A DNA stretch of 64,000 nucleotides from Prionace glauca (GCA_037974335.1 CM075729.1:125935498-125999497), one strand, 5' to 3'. Counted from the first letter of the stretch, positions 43,501 to 53,099 are shown. Program-made: numbers and translations. Notes: a model not told the origin generated them from the letters alone.

Positions 43501-46500
43501 GAGAGCGTGTGTGGGGTGGGGGAAGAGCAGCATTGGGGAGAGGGGGTTGCGGCAAGCATGGGGAAGGGGAAGGGCATGGATATTGGGGGAGAGCAGAGGG
43601 GCGCAAGAGCGGGGAAGGGTTCCTGATTGAGGGGGTAGTGGGCTGGGGGTTATAAATGGGTAATTCTGGGTGAGGTTCTGTGTTCGGAGGGGAGAGCGGT
43701 GGGGGGTGGGTAACGCGGGGTAACCTCACCTTGATGGCTTTTCGAGCAGCCTCACTGTTCCCGATGATAATGGTGCTGGGACCTCCCATACTGCAAAAGC
43801 TCTTCAGATGATGGGGTTCGGGAATGTGCACAACGGAGACAGTAAAATCCTGGACAGCCAAATAAAACAGCAATCCATTATTACCAAACCCACCTTTACT
43901 GTAGGAGAGACTCACCTACCAGCTCAGGCTCCACCAGATCTTACCTGGATTGTCAGCGAACGCAGATTCCCAGCTCCTGTCTGTACCCCCAAAATACACC
44001 CCCTCCCTCCAGAGAGGGGACAGATTCAGAGTAAGATTGTTAACAAACCGTCCATGTATAAAACCAGCCTAGAATTGATTTTTTTAAAAATATAAACATG
44101 TAATAATCTTTATTTCGGGAATGGAAACCTAATCCTCGGCATCAGCTTCACACTACAAAGTCAGTTGACTTTCCACTAACCCCGGCAAACGTCCCCCCCC
44201 ACCATTTACCTGGACAGATCACCATTTCAGAACATAGAACGGGACCGCACAGGAACAGGCCCTTCGGCCCACAATGTTGTGCTGAAATAAACTAACCCCT
44301 TCCGCCTTCCCTTAGTCCATGTCCCTCTATCCCTTGCATATAGGCATAGAAACTAGAAGCAGGACTAGGCCATTTGGCCCTTTGAGTCTGCTCCACCATT
44401 CATTATGATCATGGCTGATCATCAAATTCAATATCCTGATCCCCCCTTCCCCCCCATTCTCTTAATCCCTTTAGCCCCAAGAGTTGTAACTAATTTCTTC
44501 TTGAAATTTCACAATGTTTTCATAGAGCATAGAATCATAGAACCCTACAGTGCAGAAAGACGCCCATTGAGTCTACACCCACCACAATCTCACCCAGGCC
44601 CTACCCCCATATCCCTACATATTTTACCCATTAATCCTCCTACCCTACGCATCTCAAGATAGTAAGGGGCAATTTTTTAGCACGGCCAATCAACCTAACC
44701 CGCACATCTTTGGACTGAGGAGGAAACCGGAGCACCTGGAGGAAACCCACACAGACACGAGGAGAATGTGCAGACTCCACACAGACAGTGACCCGAGCCG
44801 GGAATCAAACCCAGGTCCTGAAGCTGTGAAGCAGCAGTGCTAACCACTGCGCTACCGTGCCGCCTAGTTTTGGCCTCCACTATTTTCCCTGGTAGTGAAT
44901 TCCACACATTCACCACTTTCTGGGCGAAGAAATTTCTCCTCACCTCAGTCCTGAAAGCTTTACCCCTTATCCTCAAACTGTGACCCCCTAGTTCTGGACT
45001 CCCCCACCATCGGGAACATTCTTTTTGAATCTACCCTGTCTAACCCTGTTAGAATTTTATAAGTTTCTATGAGATCCCCTCTCACTCTTCTAAACTGCAG
45101 TGAATATAATCCTGGAGAGACTTAATCTCTCCTCATATGACAGACCTACCACCCCAGGAATCAGCCTGGTAAACCTTCGCTGTACCTTAGCAAGGACATC
45201 CTTCCTCAGATAAGGACACTAAAACTATACTCCTGGTCTGGCCTCACCAATCATGTACTTATCTAAAAGCCCCTTAAACGCCTCTGTTGTATCTGCCTCC
45301 ACCACTGCGTTCCAGACACCCAGCACTCTCTGTGTAAAATAACTTGTCCCTCACATCTCCTTTGAGCTTTCCCTTCTCACTTAAGTGTGTACCCCCTAGT
45401 TTCAACTCTGGGGCTGACTCTCAACTCTATCGATGCCTCTCATAATCTTATAGACTTCTATCATGTCTCCCTTCAGCCTCCGCCACTCAGAAGAGAACAA
45501 CCCTAGTTTGTCCAGCCTCTCCTTAAAACGCATACCTTCTAATCCAGGCAGCATCCCGGTAAACCTCTTCTGCAGCCTCCTTCCCCCAGTCTGAGTACTG
45601 AACCCCACATTCATAGAATCCTTACAGTGCAAGAGGCCATTCAGCCCATCGAGCCTGCATCAACAACAATCGCTGCCAACTACCCGTCACACCCTACCCC
45701 ACCCCAAATACACAACAATCAACGCAGGCCCTATCCCCGCAATCGCATGTATTTACCCCAGCTAATCCCCCTCCGACACTAAGGGGCAGTTCAGCATGGC
45801 CAATGCACCTAACCCGCACATCTTTAGAGTGTGGGAGGAAACTGGAGCACCACCTACACAGACACTTCCAGAAGGTGCAAACTCCACAGAGGCAGTGACC
45901 CGTGGCCGGAATCGAACCCGGGGCCCTGGCGCTGTGAGGCAGTAGTGCTAACCACTGTGCTGCCCCTGCCGGTCATGGATGTCGCTGTGTGGGGTCAAGA
46001 GTCAATGTGAAGTATGTCAACAGGCAGTCCGCATCATTGGTGATGTAAGATCACATGACAGTAGAGTACGCCAAGGAAAAGTTCCTGATGCACCACCATG
46101 GTGATAAAAAACTGCCCGCTGCCAACTACCCGTCACACCCCACCCCTCCCCAAATACACACCCACCCGCTTGCTTTGCCCCTTGACCATCTCCCAACTCC
46201 GATCGGCCATTCGACTCCCAGAACCACTGGACTCCAGGAGGTTGTTGAGGTGAGGTGGGATTGGGGAGTGGGGTGGGGGGGAGGGGGGGTCCTCACCTTG
46301 AATGCATCCGTCACGTGCTCACTGTGTGTGATTGGTCCATTTTGAGATCCCGACAAAGAACTCGCGCCCTGGAACCGAGTAAAAGAGGAGGCAGGAGAGG
46401 TCAGGTCAGGTCAGAGAGGGGAAAAAAAAACACCAAGGGAAAATAGACAAGATGTCACAGGGTCGGGAGAGCGTACGTGGACTGGCGCCAGAGGGGGCGG

Positions 46501-49500
46501 TGGTACAACATGCAAAGCACAGCCTGGGGAAAAGGGTAGAAGCAGATTCGATCTCAAATTTGGGAGAGAGCTGTGGTGTGTGGGGCTAGCTCTGTCGAAG
46601 GGCTGGCAGAGGCCTGATGGGCTGAATGGCTTAATCAATCTCAGCCTGTGGCCCTTGTGGGAGGGAGCCCTCTGTGTAGGGATGAAATGGGTGCCCCCTC
46701 CTCAACTCAACCTACCCTAACCTAAGGAGGCCTAGTTAGACAGAGGAAGCATAGTGGGGCCATGCCCCTGTCTACATCAATGGGGCAAAGTGGAAATGGT
46801 CGAGAGCTTCAAGTTTCAGGGCGTGCAGATCACCAAAACCTGGTCCCTCCATGCCGGCACTATAGCCAAGAAAGCTCACCGATACCTCTACTTTCTCAGG
46901 ATGCAAAGGAAATTTGGCATGTCAGCTACAACTCTCACTAACCTCCAGGATGCACTGTAAAAAAGAGTCTTTCTGGTTGAATCAGAATTTGGTACAGCTC
47001 CTGATCTCACCAAGACCGCAAAAAAAATTACAAAGAGTGAAGCCCAATCCATCACTCAAACCAACCTCCCACCCATTGACTCTGTCTACACTTCCCCCTG
47101 CCTTGAAAAAGCAGCCAGCATAATGAAGGACTCCACGCACCTTGGACATTCTCCCTTCCACCTTCTTCCGTCGGGAAAAAGATACAAAAGTCTGAGGTCA
47201 CGTACCAGGCGATTCAAGGACAGCTTCTTCCCTGCTGCTGTCAGATTTTTGAATGGACCGCATTAAACTGACCTTTTTCTACACCCGAGCTACAAGTGTA
47301 ACACAACATTCTGCACTTTCTCCTTTCCTTCTCTGTGAATAGTATGCTTTGTCTGCATAGCAAACAAGGAACAATATTTTTCACTGTCTGCTAATACAAG
47401 TGACAATAACAAATCAAATGCCAACCAGCACGCCTGTTAAAACAAGTGTATGGATGCCACATCCTCCTAAATAGTCCCATGATCACATATCACCCAACCG
47501 GAGGGTTACCATTTACCAGTAACTATACGGGAGCAGCCAGGTAAGTGCTGTAACCACAAGAGCGGGTCAAAGACTGGGAATTCTGTGGGAGTAACTCACC
47601 TTCCCACCCTCCACTCCCCAAAGCCCGCTGAACATCCACAGTGCACAATAGCACAGTGGTTAGCACTGCTGCTTCACAGCTCCAGGGTTCGATTCCTGGC
47701 TTGGGTCACTGTCTGTACGGAGTTTGCACATTGTCCCCATGTCTGCGTGGGTTTCCTCCCACAGTCCAAAGATGTGCGGGTTAGGTTGATTGGCCGTGCT
47801 AAAATTGCCCCCTTAGTGTCTTGAGAAATGTAGGTTAGAGGGATTAGTGGGTAAATATGTAGGGATAAGGGGTTAGGGCCTGGGTGGGATTGTGGTCAGT
47901 GCTGACTCGATGGGCCAAATGGCCTCTTTCTTGCTCTGTAGGGTTCTATGATTCTGGAGTGTTATAGTATACTCTGTACTGCCTGGATCTCCTATGTACC
48001 ATCGACAAGATGGATCACAGCAACTTGCCAAGTCTCCTTCAAGCACAATCCTCGGAAAAACAAGGGTGGCAGATACGTGGGAACACCACAATCTTCAAGT
48101 TCCCCTGCGGGCTGCACACCATCCTGACTTGGAACTACATCGCCCTTCCTCCACTGCCACTGGGTCCAAATCCTAAACCTTCACCAGCACCAGTGAGTAT
48201 TGCTACATCCTATGGACCACAGCAGCTCAAGGTGACAGCTCACCCCCACCACCTTCTCAAGGACAACTAGGAGCGGGCAATAAATACTGGCCCAGTCAAG
48301 ATGCCGTGACACTCAAATCTCATGGAAAACTAAAGTAAAAACAAATGAGGCTGACCAGAAGTTAGTGCCTAGGCTTGAACAGGAAGCCTATGAAGAGAGA
48401 TTAAGTCGGTTAGGATTGTACTCATTGAAGTTTAGAAGAATGAGAGGGTATCTCGCTGAAACTTATAAAATTCTAACTGAGTTAGAAAGGGTAGATACAG
48501 AAAGAATGTTCCTGATGGTGGGGTTGTCCAGAACTAGGGGTCAGAGGATAAGGAATTTAGAACAGAGGTGAGGAGGAATTTTGATTTTATTTATTATTGT
48601 CATTTGTATCAGTTTATCCTCAAACTGTGACCCCTAGTTCTGGACTCCATCATCGGAAACATTCTGAATCTAACCTTTCTAACTCTGTTAGAATTTTATA
48701 AGTTTCAATGAGATCCCCTCTTCTAAACTCCAATGAGTACAATCCTAACCGACTTAGTCTCTCCTCATGAGCTTCCAGTTCAAACCTAGGCACTAAGATC
48801 CGCGCAGTTTCATCTGATTTTTCTTTAACCTTTCATGAGATTTGAGTGTCACAGCACCTTGACTCGGCCGGTATTTATTACTCATTCCTAGTGAAAAGTA
48901 TTGTTTCTTGCATTAAGAGAAAGCACACCATTCATGGAGAAGGAAACGAGAGAGTGCAGAACGTCATGTTACAGTCATAGCTAGGGTGTAGAGAAAGATC
49001 AACTTAATGCGAGGCAGGTCCATTCAAAAGTCTGAAGGCAGCAGGGAAGAAGCTGTTATTGAGTCAGTTGGTACATGACCTCAGATTTTTGTATCTTTTT
49101 TCAGACGGAAGAAGGTGCAAGAGAGAATGTTTGGGGTGCGTGGGGACCTTAATTATGTTAGCTGCTTTTCCAAGGCAGGGGGAAAATGTAGACAGAGTTA
49201 ATGGATGGGAGGCTGGTTTGCGTGATGGATTGGGCTACATTCACGACTTTGTTGCGGTCTTGAGCAGAGCAGGAACCATACTAAGCTGTAAATTTCTTCA
49301 CCCAGACAGTGGTGAATGTGTGGGATTCACTACCAACAGAAAATAGTTGAGGCCAAAACATTCTAAACCTTTTAGAACTGAGCGGAGGAGAAATGTCTTC
49401 ACCCAGAGAGTGGTCAACGTATGGAATTCACGACCACAGAATGCAATTGAGACCAAAACATTGCATGATTTCAAGAAGAAATTAGAAAAAGCTTTTGGGG

Positions 49501-51844
49501 CTAAAGGGAGCAATTGGAGGGGGGGAGCAGGAGGAGGTGAGATCAGGATATTGATCAGCTACAATCAAAATGAATGGTGAAACAGGCTCAAAGGGCTAAA
49601 TGGCCTACTTCCAGCTTCTATTTTCTTTGTTTCTATGTAAGCACATCAAGTTGCTCGAGGTACCAGTTCGGCATGTTCATCATGACAGCTCAGAGGCTAT
49701 CTCTGTTGCTGTGCGGACACATGGATTTGGGCCTGTGTCTGTGGGAGTTTGCGCGTTCTCCCCGTGGTTGCGTGGGTTTCCTCTGGGTACTCCGGTTTCC
49801 TCCCACATCCCAAAAATGTGCTTTTAGGCTGATTGATTGGGTAACAAATTGTCTCTATATTGGACCTCCCTGATCCTCGCACATTAGGCGTAGACTAAAA
49901 TCATGAATAGGTCACTGACCATGGGACGGCGGCGCGGGCTCGTTGGGCCGAAGGGCCTGTTTCCCGTGCTGTGTTGTTCTTTGTTCTTTGGCATCCAACA
50001 CAACAGGTTTCAAGGGAGAAAAATTAATTCAAGGAGATTTCCCGGTGTACGTGGGACACAGAGACCCTTTCGAGCAACATCCCCCTCCCCCCCACCCCAA
50101 TTTGGTAGGAGGAATGGTAGGAAGGACTATTACTTACGGGGTGAAAAACTGCAGCAGGCGACGGTGCAGAAGGACCTCGGGGTCCTTGTGAATGAGTCGC
50201 AAAAACCCAGCTTGCTGGTGCAGCAGGTGGTCAGGAAGGCGAATGGGATGCTGGCCTTCATAGCGAGGGGGATTGAATATAAAAGTAGGGAGGTCTTGCT
50301 GCAGCTGTATAGGGCATTGGTGAGGTCGCAGCTGGAGTACTGTGTGCAGTTTTGGGCGCCGCACCTGCGCAAGGATATTTTGGCCCTGGAGGGAGTGCAG
50401 AGGAGGTTTACTAGGCTGATACCGGAGTTGAGGGGATTGAGCTATGAGGAGAGGCTGAATAAACTAGGCTTGTACTCGTTAGAGTTTAGAAGAATGAGGG
50501 GAGATCTCATTGAGACGTATAAGATGATGAATGGGATGGATAGGATAGAGGTGGAGAGACTCTTCCCGCTCAAAAAAGACAGTAGGACTAGGGGGCACAG
50601 CCTCAAGATAAAGGGGGGGCGGTTTAGAACGGAGTTGAGGAGGAACTTCCTCACTCAAAGGGTGGTGAATCTCTGGAATTCTCTGCCCGTTGAAGTGGTG
50701 GAGGCTGCCTCGCTAAATATTTTTAAGAAACGGGTTGATGGGTTTTTGATAAGAGAAGGGATTAAGGGTTATGGGGAGAGGGCGGGAAGGTGGAGCTGAG
50801 TCACGACAGATCAGCCATGATCTTATTGAATGGTGGGGCAGGCTCGAAGGGCCAGATGGCCTACTCCTGCTCCTATTTCTTATGTTCTTATGTTCTTAAA
50901 TAAAAGGGGCTTCACTCATATCGTCAGTATGTCACACCAACCACTTCCTCATCTAAGTCAGAGTCCAGAATAGAATGGCGAGTGAAAAATATAGCCTTGT
51001 CTAAATGTGTCACTTCCTGAATGACAAACGGGGGGGGGTGGGGGAGTTGTGGAGAGGCTCAGGGAGGGATTGGGTTGATGCAGATGCCAAGTGTCCAATG
51101 TAAACCTCCACAAGTCTCACATGGGAGAAATTTTCTCCGTTGACTAAGGGCCACAGAGCGAGATAGATTTAACATTCTGGATCTGCCCCCAAATCTAACA
51201 ATTTCATTCCAACAGGGTGGTGTGGAAAATGCAGCAACGTCCCCTGGGGTCACAGAGTGATGGGGTCGGATTCAGTCGTGGCTTCCAGAACGGGAATTGG
51301 ATAAGCATCTGAAGCGAATAAGGGTTTGCAGGGCCCAGGGAACATGGGACATGGTGAGCTGCACGTGCAAATATCTGGCACAGGGACAACGGGTCGAAGG
51401 GCCTCTCTCTGTGCTGTAACCATTCTTACAGACGAGGTTTACAAATTCCCAGCCCATGGTCATCGTGTGGGTCCAGTGAATGGACCTGCAGTGCCACAGA
51501 GCTATTGGTACTCCTGAAACCATACCCCAAGACACTAGGAATGTCTTTGATAGGGCGGCCATTTTATTGTGGCTAATTTTGCCAAAATTGAGAGCGAGTG
51601 CGAAAATGAGCGAGAGAAAACGAGCGAGGGGGAGAAAAAGAACGTTTGAGAGAATAAGCGAGAGAGAGAGACCGTGAGCGAGAGAGCAAGCAAGAAAGAG
51701 GGAGAGAGAGAGCGCAAGAGCCAGCGAGCATAACCAGCTTTCACCTGTGAAGAAGACATCACTGCCATCGAGCGTGGCTTTCTCATCCGTCACCTCAAAC
51801 ACCCGTAGCTTCAGCTCTTCCAGAACATTCTTCACCGTCTCCAC
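36108..51844 (-). CDS. DDAH2: Dimethylarginine dimethylaminohydrolase, DDAH2-like (5' exons not found)
   Basis: Five minus-strand exons, 51745-51844, 46297-46368, 43730-43849, 41611-41753 and 36108-36224, align in order with human DDAH residues from about 102 to the C-terminus. The family hydrolyses asymmetric dimethylarginine to citrulline and dimethylamine in the cytosol, relieving nitric oxide synthase inhibition. Catalytic positions are visible: TLDGSD (Asp127 equivalent), HHLKSFCSM (His173 equivalent) and SSCSILINKK (Cys274 equivalent). TLIPASC and GAALSS favour DDAH2, while INKK is DDAH1-like. The N-terminal ~100 residues were not found and may lie beyond 64000. Two exon lesions look like assembly artefacts. 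Confidence 0.85.
36315..36792 (-). mobile_element. Antisense SINE with a nested sense SINE
   Basis: Antisense SINE at 36315-36367 and 36549-36792. A 5'-truncated sense SINE (CTCCGGTTTCCTCCCACAGT to GGTACAATTCTGTGA) occupies 36368-36548. Confidence 0.7.
37083..37945 (+). mobile_element. SINE carrying an internal minisatellite
   Basis: SINE head and core run 37083-37200, and the rest resumes at about 37690 (TTAGGTGGATCGGCTATGCT). The gap between is filled by the CT/C minisatellite, at the place where the SINE has CTCC-rich sequence. Confidence 0.7.
37205..37690 (+). repeat. Minisatellite, ~21 copies of a 22-23 bp CT/C unit
   Basis: The unit is ATCTCTCTCTCATTTCCCCC plus two or three C. The first ten or so units carry seven C and most later ones eight, giving two length blocks. 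It is open in all three frames (SLSFPP-type repeats), which is a composition effect and not a gene. Confidence 0.95.
38284..38476 (+). mobile_element. Penelope-like terminal repeat, solo sense copy
   Basis: Contains CACCTGACGAAGG and the family end GGTGTTGTCAGACTTTTTAC. Flanked by a 12-base target-site duplication TTTGACTCAGCT (38272-38283 and 38477-38488). Confidence 0.75.
38585..39365 (+). mobile_element. CR1-like LINE (third subfamily) with nested SINE
   Basis: Sense pieces at 38585-38776 ([20 protein letters not shown]) and 39058-39365 ([20 protein letters not shown]) flank an antisense second-tail-type SINE at 38777-39057. Confidence 0.75.
39366..40064. other. DDAH intron, nothing recognised
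   Basis: Mostly single-copy-looking sequence up to the contig end. No exon with DDAH similarity was found on the minus strand. Confidence 0.45.
40065..40196. other. Assembly gap (100 N) flanked by a 16-base technical word
   Basis: 40081-40180 are N. The left contig ends CACAGTGAGCACGTGA (40065-40080) and the right begins TCACGTGCTCACTGTG (40181-40196), exact reverse complements. This is the arrangement expected of a barcode left on both ends of SMRTbell inserts. Confidence 0.9.
40288..40410. mobile_element. Penelope-like terminal repeat, collapsed fragment
   Basis: Antisense end GCCGGCGTTGGACTGGGGTA to AGTAAACTCACAAA, then a short sense end GGTGTTGTCAGACTTTTTAC. The interior is lost. Confidence 0.6.
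40472..40500 (+). repeat. CA microsatellite
   Basis: About 14 AC units after ATAT. Confidence 0.9.
40935..41350 (+). repeat. Minisatellite, ~37-44 bp unit, about ten copies
   Basis: The unit core is CTTAAAGGGGAATGCACACT followed by AATGCCATCACTC or a shorter form. One unit is broken by the 16-base technical word at 41091-41106. Confidence 0.85.
41091..41106 (+). other. Embedded 16-base technical word (barcode-like)
   Basis: TCACGTGCTCACTGTG sits between GGGGAATG and TACTCACC, replacing the expected CACACT-type sequence of the minisatellite. It is identical to the word at the gap edges. Confidence 0.85.
41611..41753 (-). CDS. DDAH2: DDAH exon with VPDD motif; one base short
   Basis: The exon reads AMEQLTD, then YDKLSVPDDAAANCIYARV and LVHRTADEFPESSQ, matching human [20 protein letters not shown]. 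Borders are phase 0 on both sides, so 144 nt is expected, but 143 are present. The frame shifts by one base between LTD and YDKL (plus-strand 41732/41733). In an otherwise well-conserved exon this is more likely a consensus error than a real mutation. Confidence 0.85.
41866..43020 (+). repeat. Minisatellite, ~69 bp unit, split by a Penelope repeat
   Basis: The unit is TGTCCTGGGAGTGTTTGATG, then GGGACAGTGTAGAGGGAGCT and CTGTATCTAACCCCGTGCTG. About ten copies precede and three follow a Penelope terminal repeat at 42604-42787. It lies in a DDAH intron. Confidence 0.95.
42604..42787 (+). mobile_element. Penelope-like terminal repeat inside the minisatellite
   Basis: Sense copy (GGTGTAAAGATTCACATTCT, CACCTGACGAAGAGG, GTTGTCAGACTTTTTACCGT). 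The array continues on both sides, so the insertion postdates array formation. Confidence 0.75.
43318..43505 (+). mobile_element. SINE 5' part
   Basis: Head GCCACAGTAACACAGTAGTT through the core, with a G-run at 43433-43445; truncated after CCGAAAGACGTACTGG. Confidence 0.7.
43730..43849 (-). CDS. DDAH2: DDAH exon with catalytic His
   Basis: Forty codons between TTGGCTGTCCAG and GTGAGG (minus strand), phase 0 on both sides: DFTVSVVHIPEPHHLKSFCS, then MGGPSTIIIGNSEAARKAIK. The His of HLKSFCSM is the catalytic histidine position. MGGP resembles DDAH2 (GMGGP), where DDAH1 has MAGP. Confidence 0.92.
44228..45612 (-). mobile_element. Antisense CR1-like LINEs with nested SINE
   Basis: A CR1-like tail at 44228-44345 and its continuation at about 45250-45612 (second subfamily) surround a third-subfamily copy (44346-45240). 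That copy holds an antisense SINE at 44530-44868. The layers give an insertion order: second subfamily, third subfamily, SINE. Confidence 0.65.
45613..45965 (-). mobile_element. tRNA-headed SINE, first tail type, with a short insert
   Basis: Antisense copy containing an extra segment at about 45672-45714 (GCTGCCAACTACCCGTCACA) that is repeated near 46118-46160. Confidence 0.7.
46297..46368 (-). CDS. DDAH2: DDAH exon interrupted by the technical word
   Basis: After a TCGGTTCCAG acceptor the exon completes Gly and reads REFFVGISKWTNH, matching human REFFVGLSKRTN, and it ends TDAFK before GTGAGG. Between them the 16-base word (46311-46326) stands where about six codons (QRGAEILA region) are expected. 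It causes an in-frame stop and shift that are most likely artefactual. Confidence 0.8.
46311..46326 (+). other. Embedded 16-base technical word in the DDAH exon
   Basis: TCACGTGCTCACTGTG, identical to the words at 41091 and at the gap edges. Its position interrupts a conserved protein block. Confidence 0.85.
46740..47420 (+). mobile_element. L2-like LINE 3' end, best-preserved sense copy
   Basis: The frame reads VESFKFQGVQITKTWSLHAG, then AHRYLYFLRMQRKFGMSATT; later blocks include [20 protein letters not shown] and FFPAAVRFLNG. It ends in GTGACAATAACAAATCAAAT. This identifies the sense strand of the antisense fragments elsewhere. Broken by frame shifts. Confidence 0.8.
47648..47955 (+). mobile_element. 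tRNA-headed SINE, first tail type
   Basis: Head AGCACAGTGGTTAGCACTGC; tail TTGCTCTGTAGGGTTCTATG. Confidence 0.8.
48005..48320 (+). mobile_element. 3' end of the unassigned LINE
   Basis: CAAGTTCCCCTGCGGGCTGC, ATCCTGACTTGGAACTACAT and GAGCGGGCAATAAATACTGG. The last tail is shared with the fourth SINE family. Confidence 0.6.
48270..48895. repeat. Inverted duplication containing CR1-like sequence
   Basis: 48270-48575 (TGACACTCAAATCTCATGG, CTAGGCTTGAACAGGAAGCC) recurs in inverted, diverged form at about 48610-48895 (CATGAGATTTGAGTGTCACA). L2-like sequence (GATTTTATTTATTATTGTCA) lies at the centre and continues at the right edge. Confidence 0.65.
48880..49290 (-). mobile_element. L2-like LINE fragment
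   Basis: Antisense (GTGAAAAGTATTGTTTCTTG to GGTCTTGAGCAGAGCAGGAA); its 3' tip is separated at 48577-48607. Confidence 0.7.
49290..49640 (+). mobile_element. CR1-like LINE 3' end
   Basis: Frame 49347-49580 contains RRNVFTQRVVNVWNSRPQNA and DFKKKLEKAFGAKG; the tail ends GGCCTACTTCCAGCTTCTAT. Confidence 0.7.
49680..49995 (+). mobile_element. SINE, third tail type
   Basis: Close copy of 1056-1375, including GGTAACAAATTGTCTCTATA and a terminal TTTCCCGTGCTGTGTTGTTC. Confidence 0.8.
50098..50897 (+). mobile_element. CR1 LINE 3' third, open frame intact
   Basis: The 49903-50799 frame is open through the whole CR1 part: [20 protein letters not shown] to FDGFLI-type end (here [20 protein letters not shown]). 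Little decay suggests recent insertion; 5'-truncated at CAATTTGGTAGGAGG. Confidence 0.9.
51240..51430 (+). mobile_element. CR1-like 3' end remnant
   Basis: AGAACGGGAATTGGATAAGC to AGGGCCTCTCTCTGTGCTGT. Confidence 0.5.
51580..51735 (+). repeat. GAGCGA-rich purine tract
   Basis: Degenerate GAGAGCGAGAG repeats immediately beside a DDAH exon donor; simple-sequence expansion. Confidence 0.7.
51745..51844 (-). CDS. DDAH2: DDAH exon with TLDGSD; first exon found
   Basis: 100 nt (phase 0 in, phase 1 out) between CAAGTGTTGCAG-type acceptor sequence and GTGAAA on the minus strand: VETVKNVLEELKLRVFEVTD, then EKATLDGSDVFFTG. Human DDAH1 has DENATLDGGDVLFTG at this point; the Asp of TLDG is catalytic. 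The exon before it (start Met, VEDVAVV-type block) was not found. Confidence 0.92.
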
Positions 51845-51849
51845 CTGCA

Positions 51850-52370
51850 ACACAAGAAGCTGCTGGTCAAAACTTGGCCCCGCTTACAGAAAAACTAACT
51901 GCTAAATCACACTCCCCCGAGCAGGTTAACCCGGCCAACAATCTCAATACGCTCTGAGGCAAGAATTGGATGGCAAAAATCGCCTTATAGAACAGTGCAG
52001 CGTAAGAGGCTGTTTGAGCCTTTCAGCTCTCTGTGTAAGATGCAAACACACAGGTAGATATTTACCAATTTCCCCAGCGCTCAATGGGCAAATGCACTGA
52101 CCCAGAGGCCAGCCTTCAATCTCATCCATCGTCAGGCAAGGATGTTAACCAGAAACCCTCTCTGGTGAAAGGAAAAAAATCCTGTGGCCTAGCATTTTGA
52201 AGTAGTTCCCACACCGATATTTACCCGTCACGGCAAGTCATTCAATCTGGGGTCATTCCCTCAAAGCTGGCTGTGGGATCTTGCTGTGCTCAAATCGGAT
52301 TCTGAATGTCTTACATTACAGTGGCCACCGATCTCAACAAAATAGAATTGTCCTTCACTGGCTGGTAAAG
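51850..52370. other. No feature recognised
   Basis: Apparently single-copy sequence upstream (minus strand) of the DDAH exon. I searched it for the DDAH N-terminal block and saw none. Confidence 0.4.
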
Positions 52371-52374
52371 GGCT

Positions 52375-53095
52375 GCCTCACAGCGCCAGGAACCCGGGTT
52401 CCATTCTGGCCTTGGGTGACTGAAGAGTTCACCCCATGTCTGTGAGGTTTCCTCCGGGTGCTCCAATTCCTACCATGCTTCAAAGATGTGCCCGAAAGGT
52501 GGATTGGCCTTGCTGAGTTGTCCCTTATTGTCCAAAGATGTGCAGGTTGGGGGGATTAGCCGTATTAAATTGCCCCTCATTGTCCAAAGATGGGTAGGTT
52601 AGGTGGATTGGCCATGCTAAATTACCTCTTATTGTCCAAAGATGGGAGTTTGCGCGTTCTCCCCATGGTTGCATGGGTTTCCTCCGGGTGCTCCGGTTTC
52701 CTCCCACATCCCAAAGATGTGCTTTTAGGCTGATTGATTGGGTAACAAATTGTCCCTATATTGGACCTCCCTGATCCTCGCACATTAGGCATAGACTAAA
52801 ATCATGAATGGGTCAGTGAGACAATGGGATGGCGGCACGGGCTCGTTGGGCCGAAGGGCCTGTTTCCCGTGCTGTGTTGTTCTATGTTCTAAGATGGACA
52901 GGTTAGGTGGAATGGCCATGCTGAATTGCCCCTTATTGTCCCACGATGAGTAGGTTAGGTGGATTGGCCACGGGAAATGTGTGGGGTTATGGGAATAGGC
53001 TGTGGTGGGGAGGCCCTGGATAAGATACCCTGTCAGAGTAGATGCTGACCTGATGGGCCAAATGGCCTCTTCTGCACAGCAGGGTTCTATGAATC
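52375..53095 (+). mobile_element. SINE with repeated tail modules and nested third-type SINE
   Basis: After the SINE core, a module of about 50 bases (GGATTGGCCATGCTAAATTA, then TTGTCCAAAGATGG) is repeated about five times. A third-tail-type SINE is inserted at 52637-52892 between two AAGATGG copies, then the modules continue. Confidence 0.7.
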
Positions 53096-53099
53096 ACAA

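Noticed and set aside
43385-43915. 176-codon minus-strand frame containing the DDAH His exon
   Set aside because: Only 43730-43849 is exon, bounded by good splice sites; the rest is intron and SINE read-through.
46297-46368. Calling DDAH a pseudogene because of the stop in this exon
   Set aside because: The stop lies within the 16-base technical word; flanking codons and splice sites are conserved.
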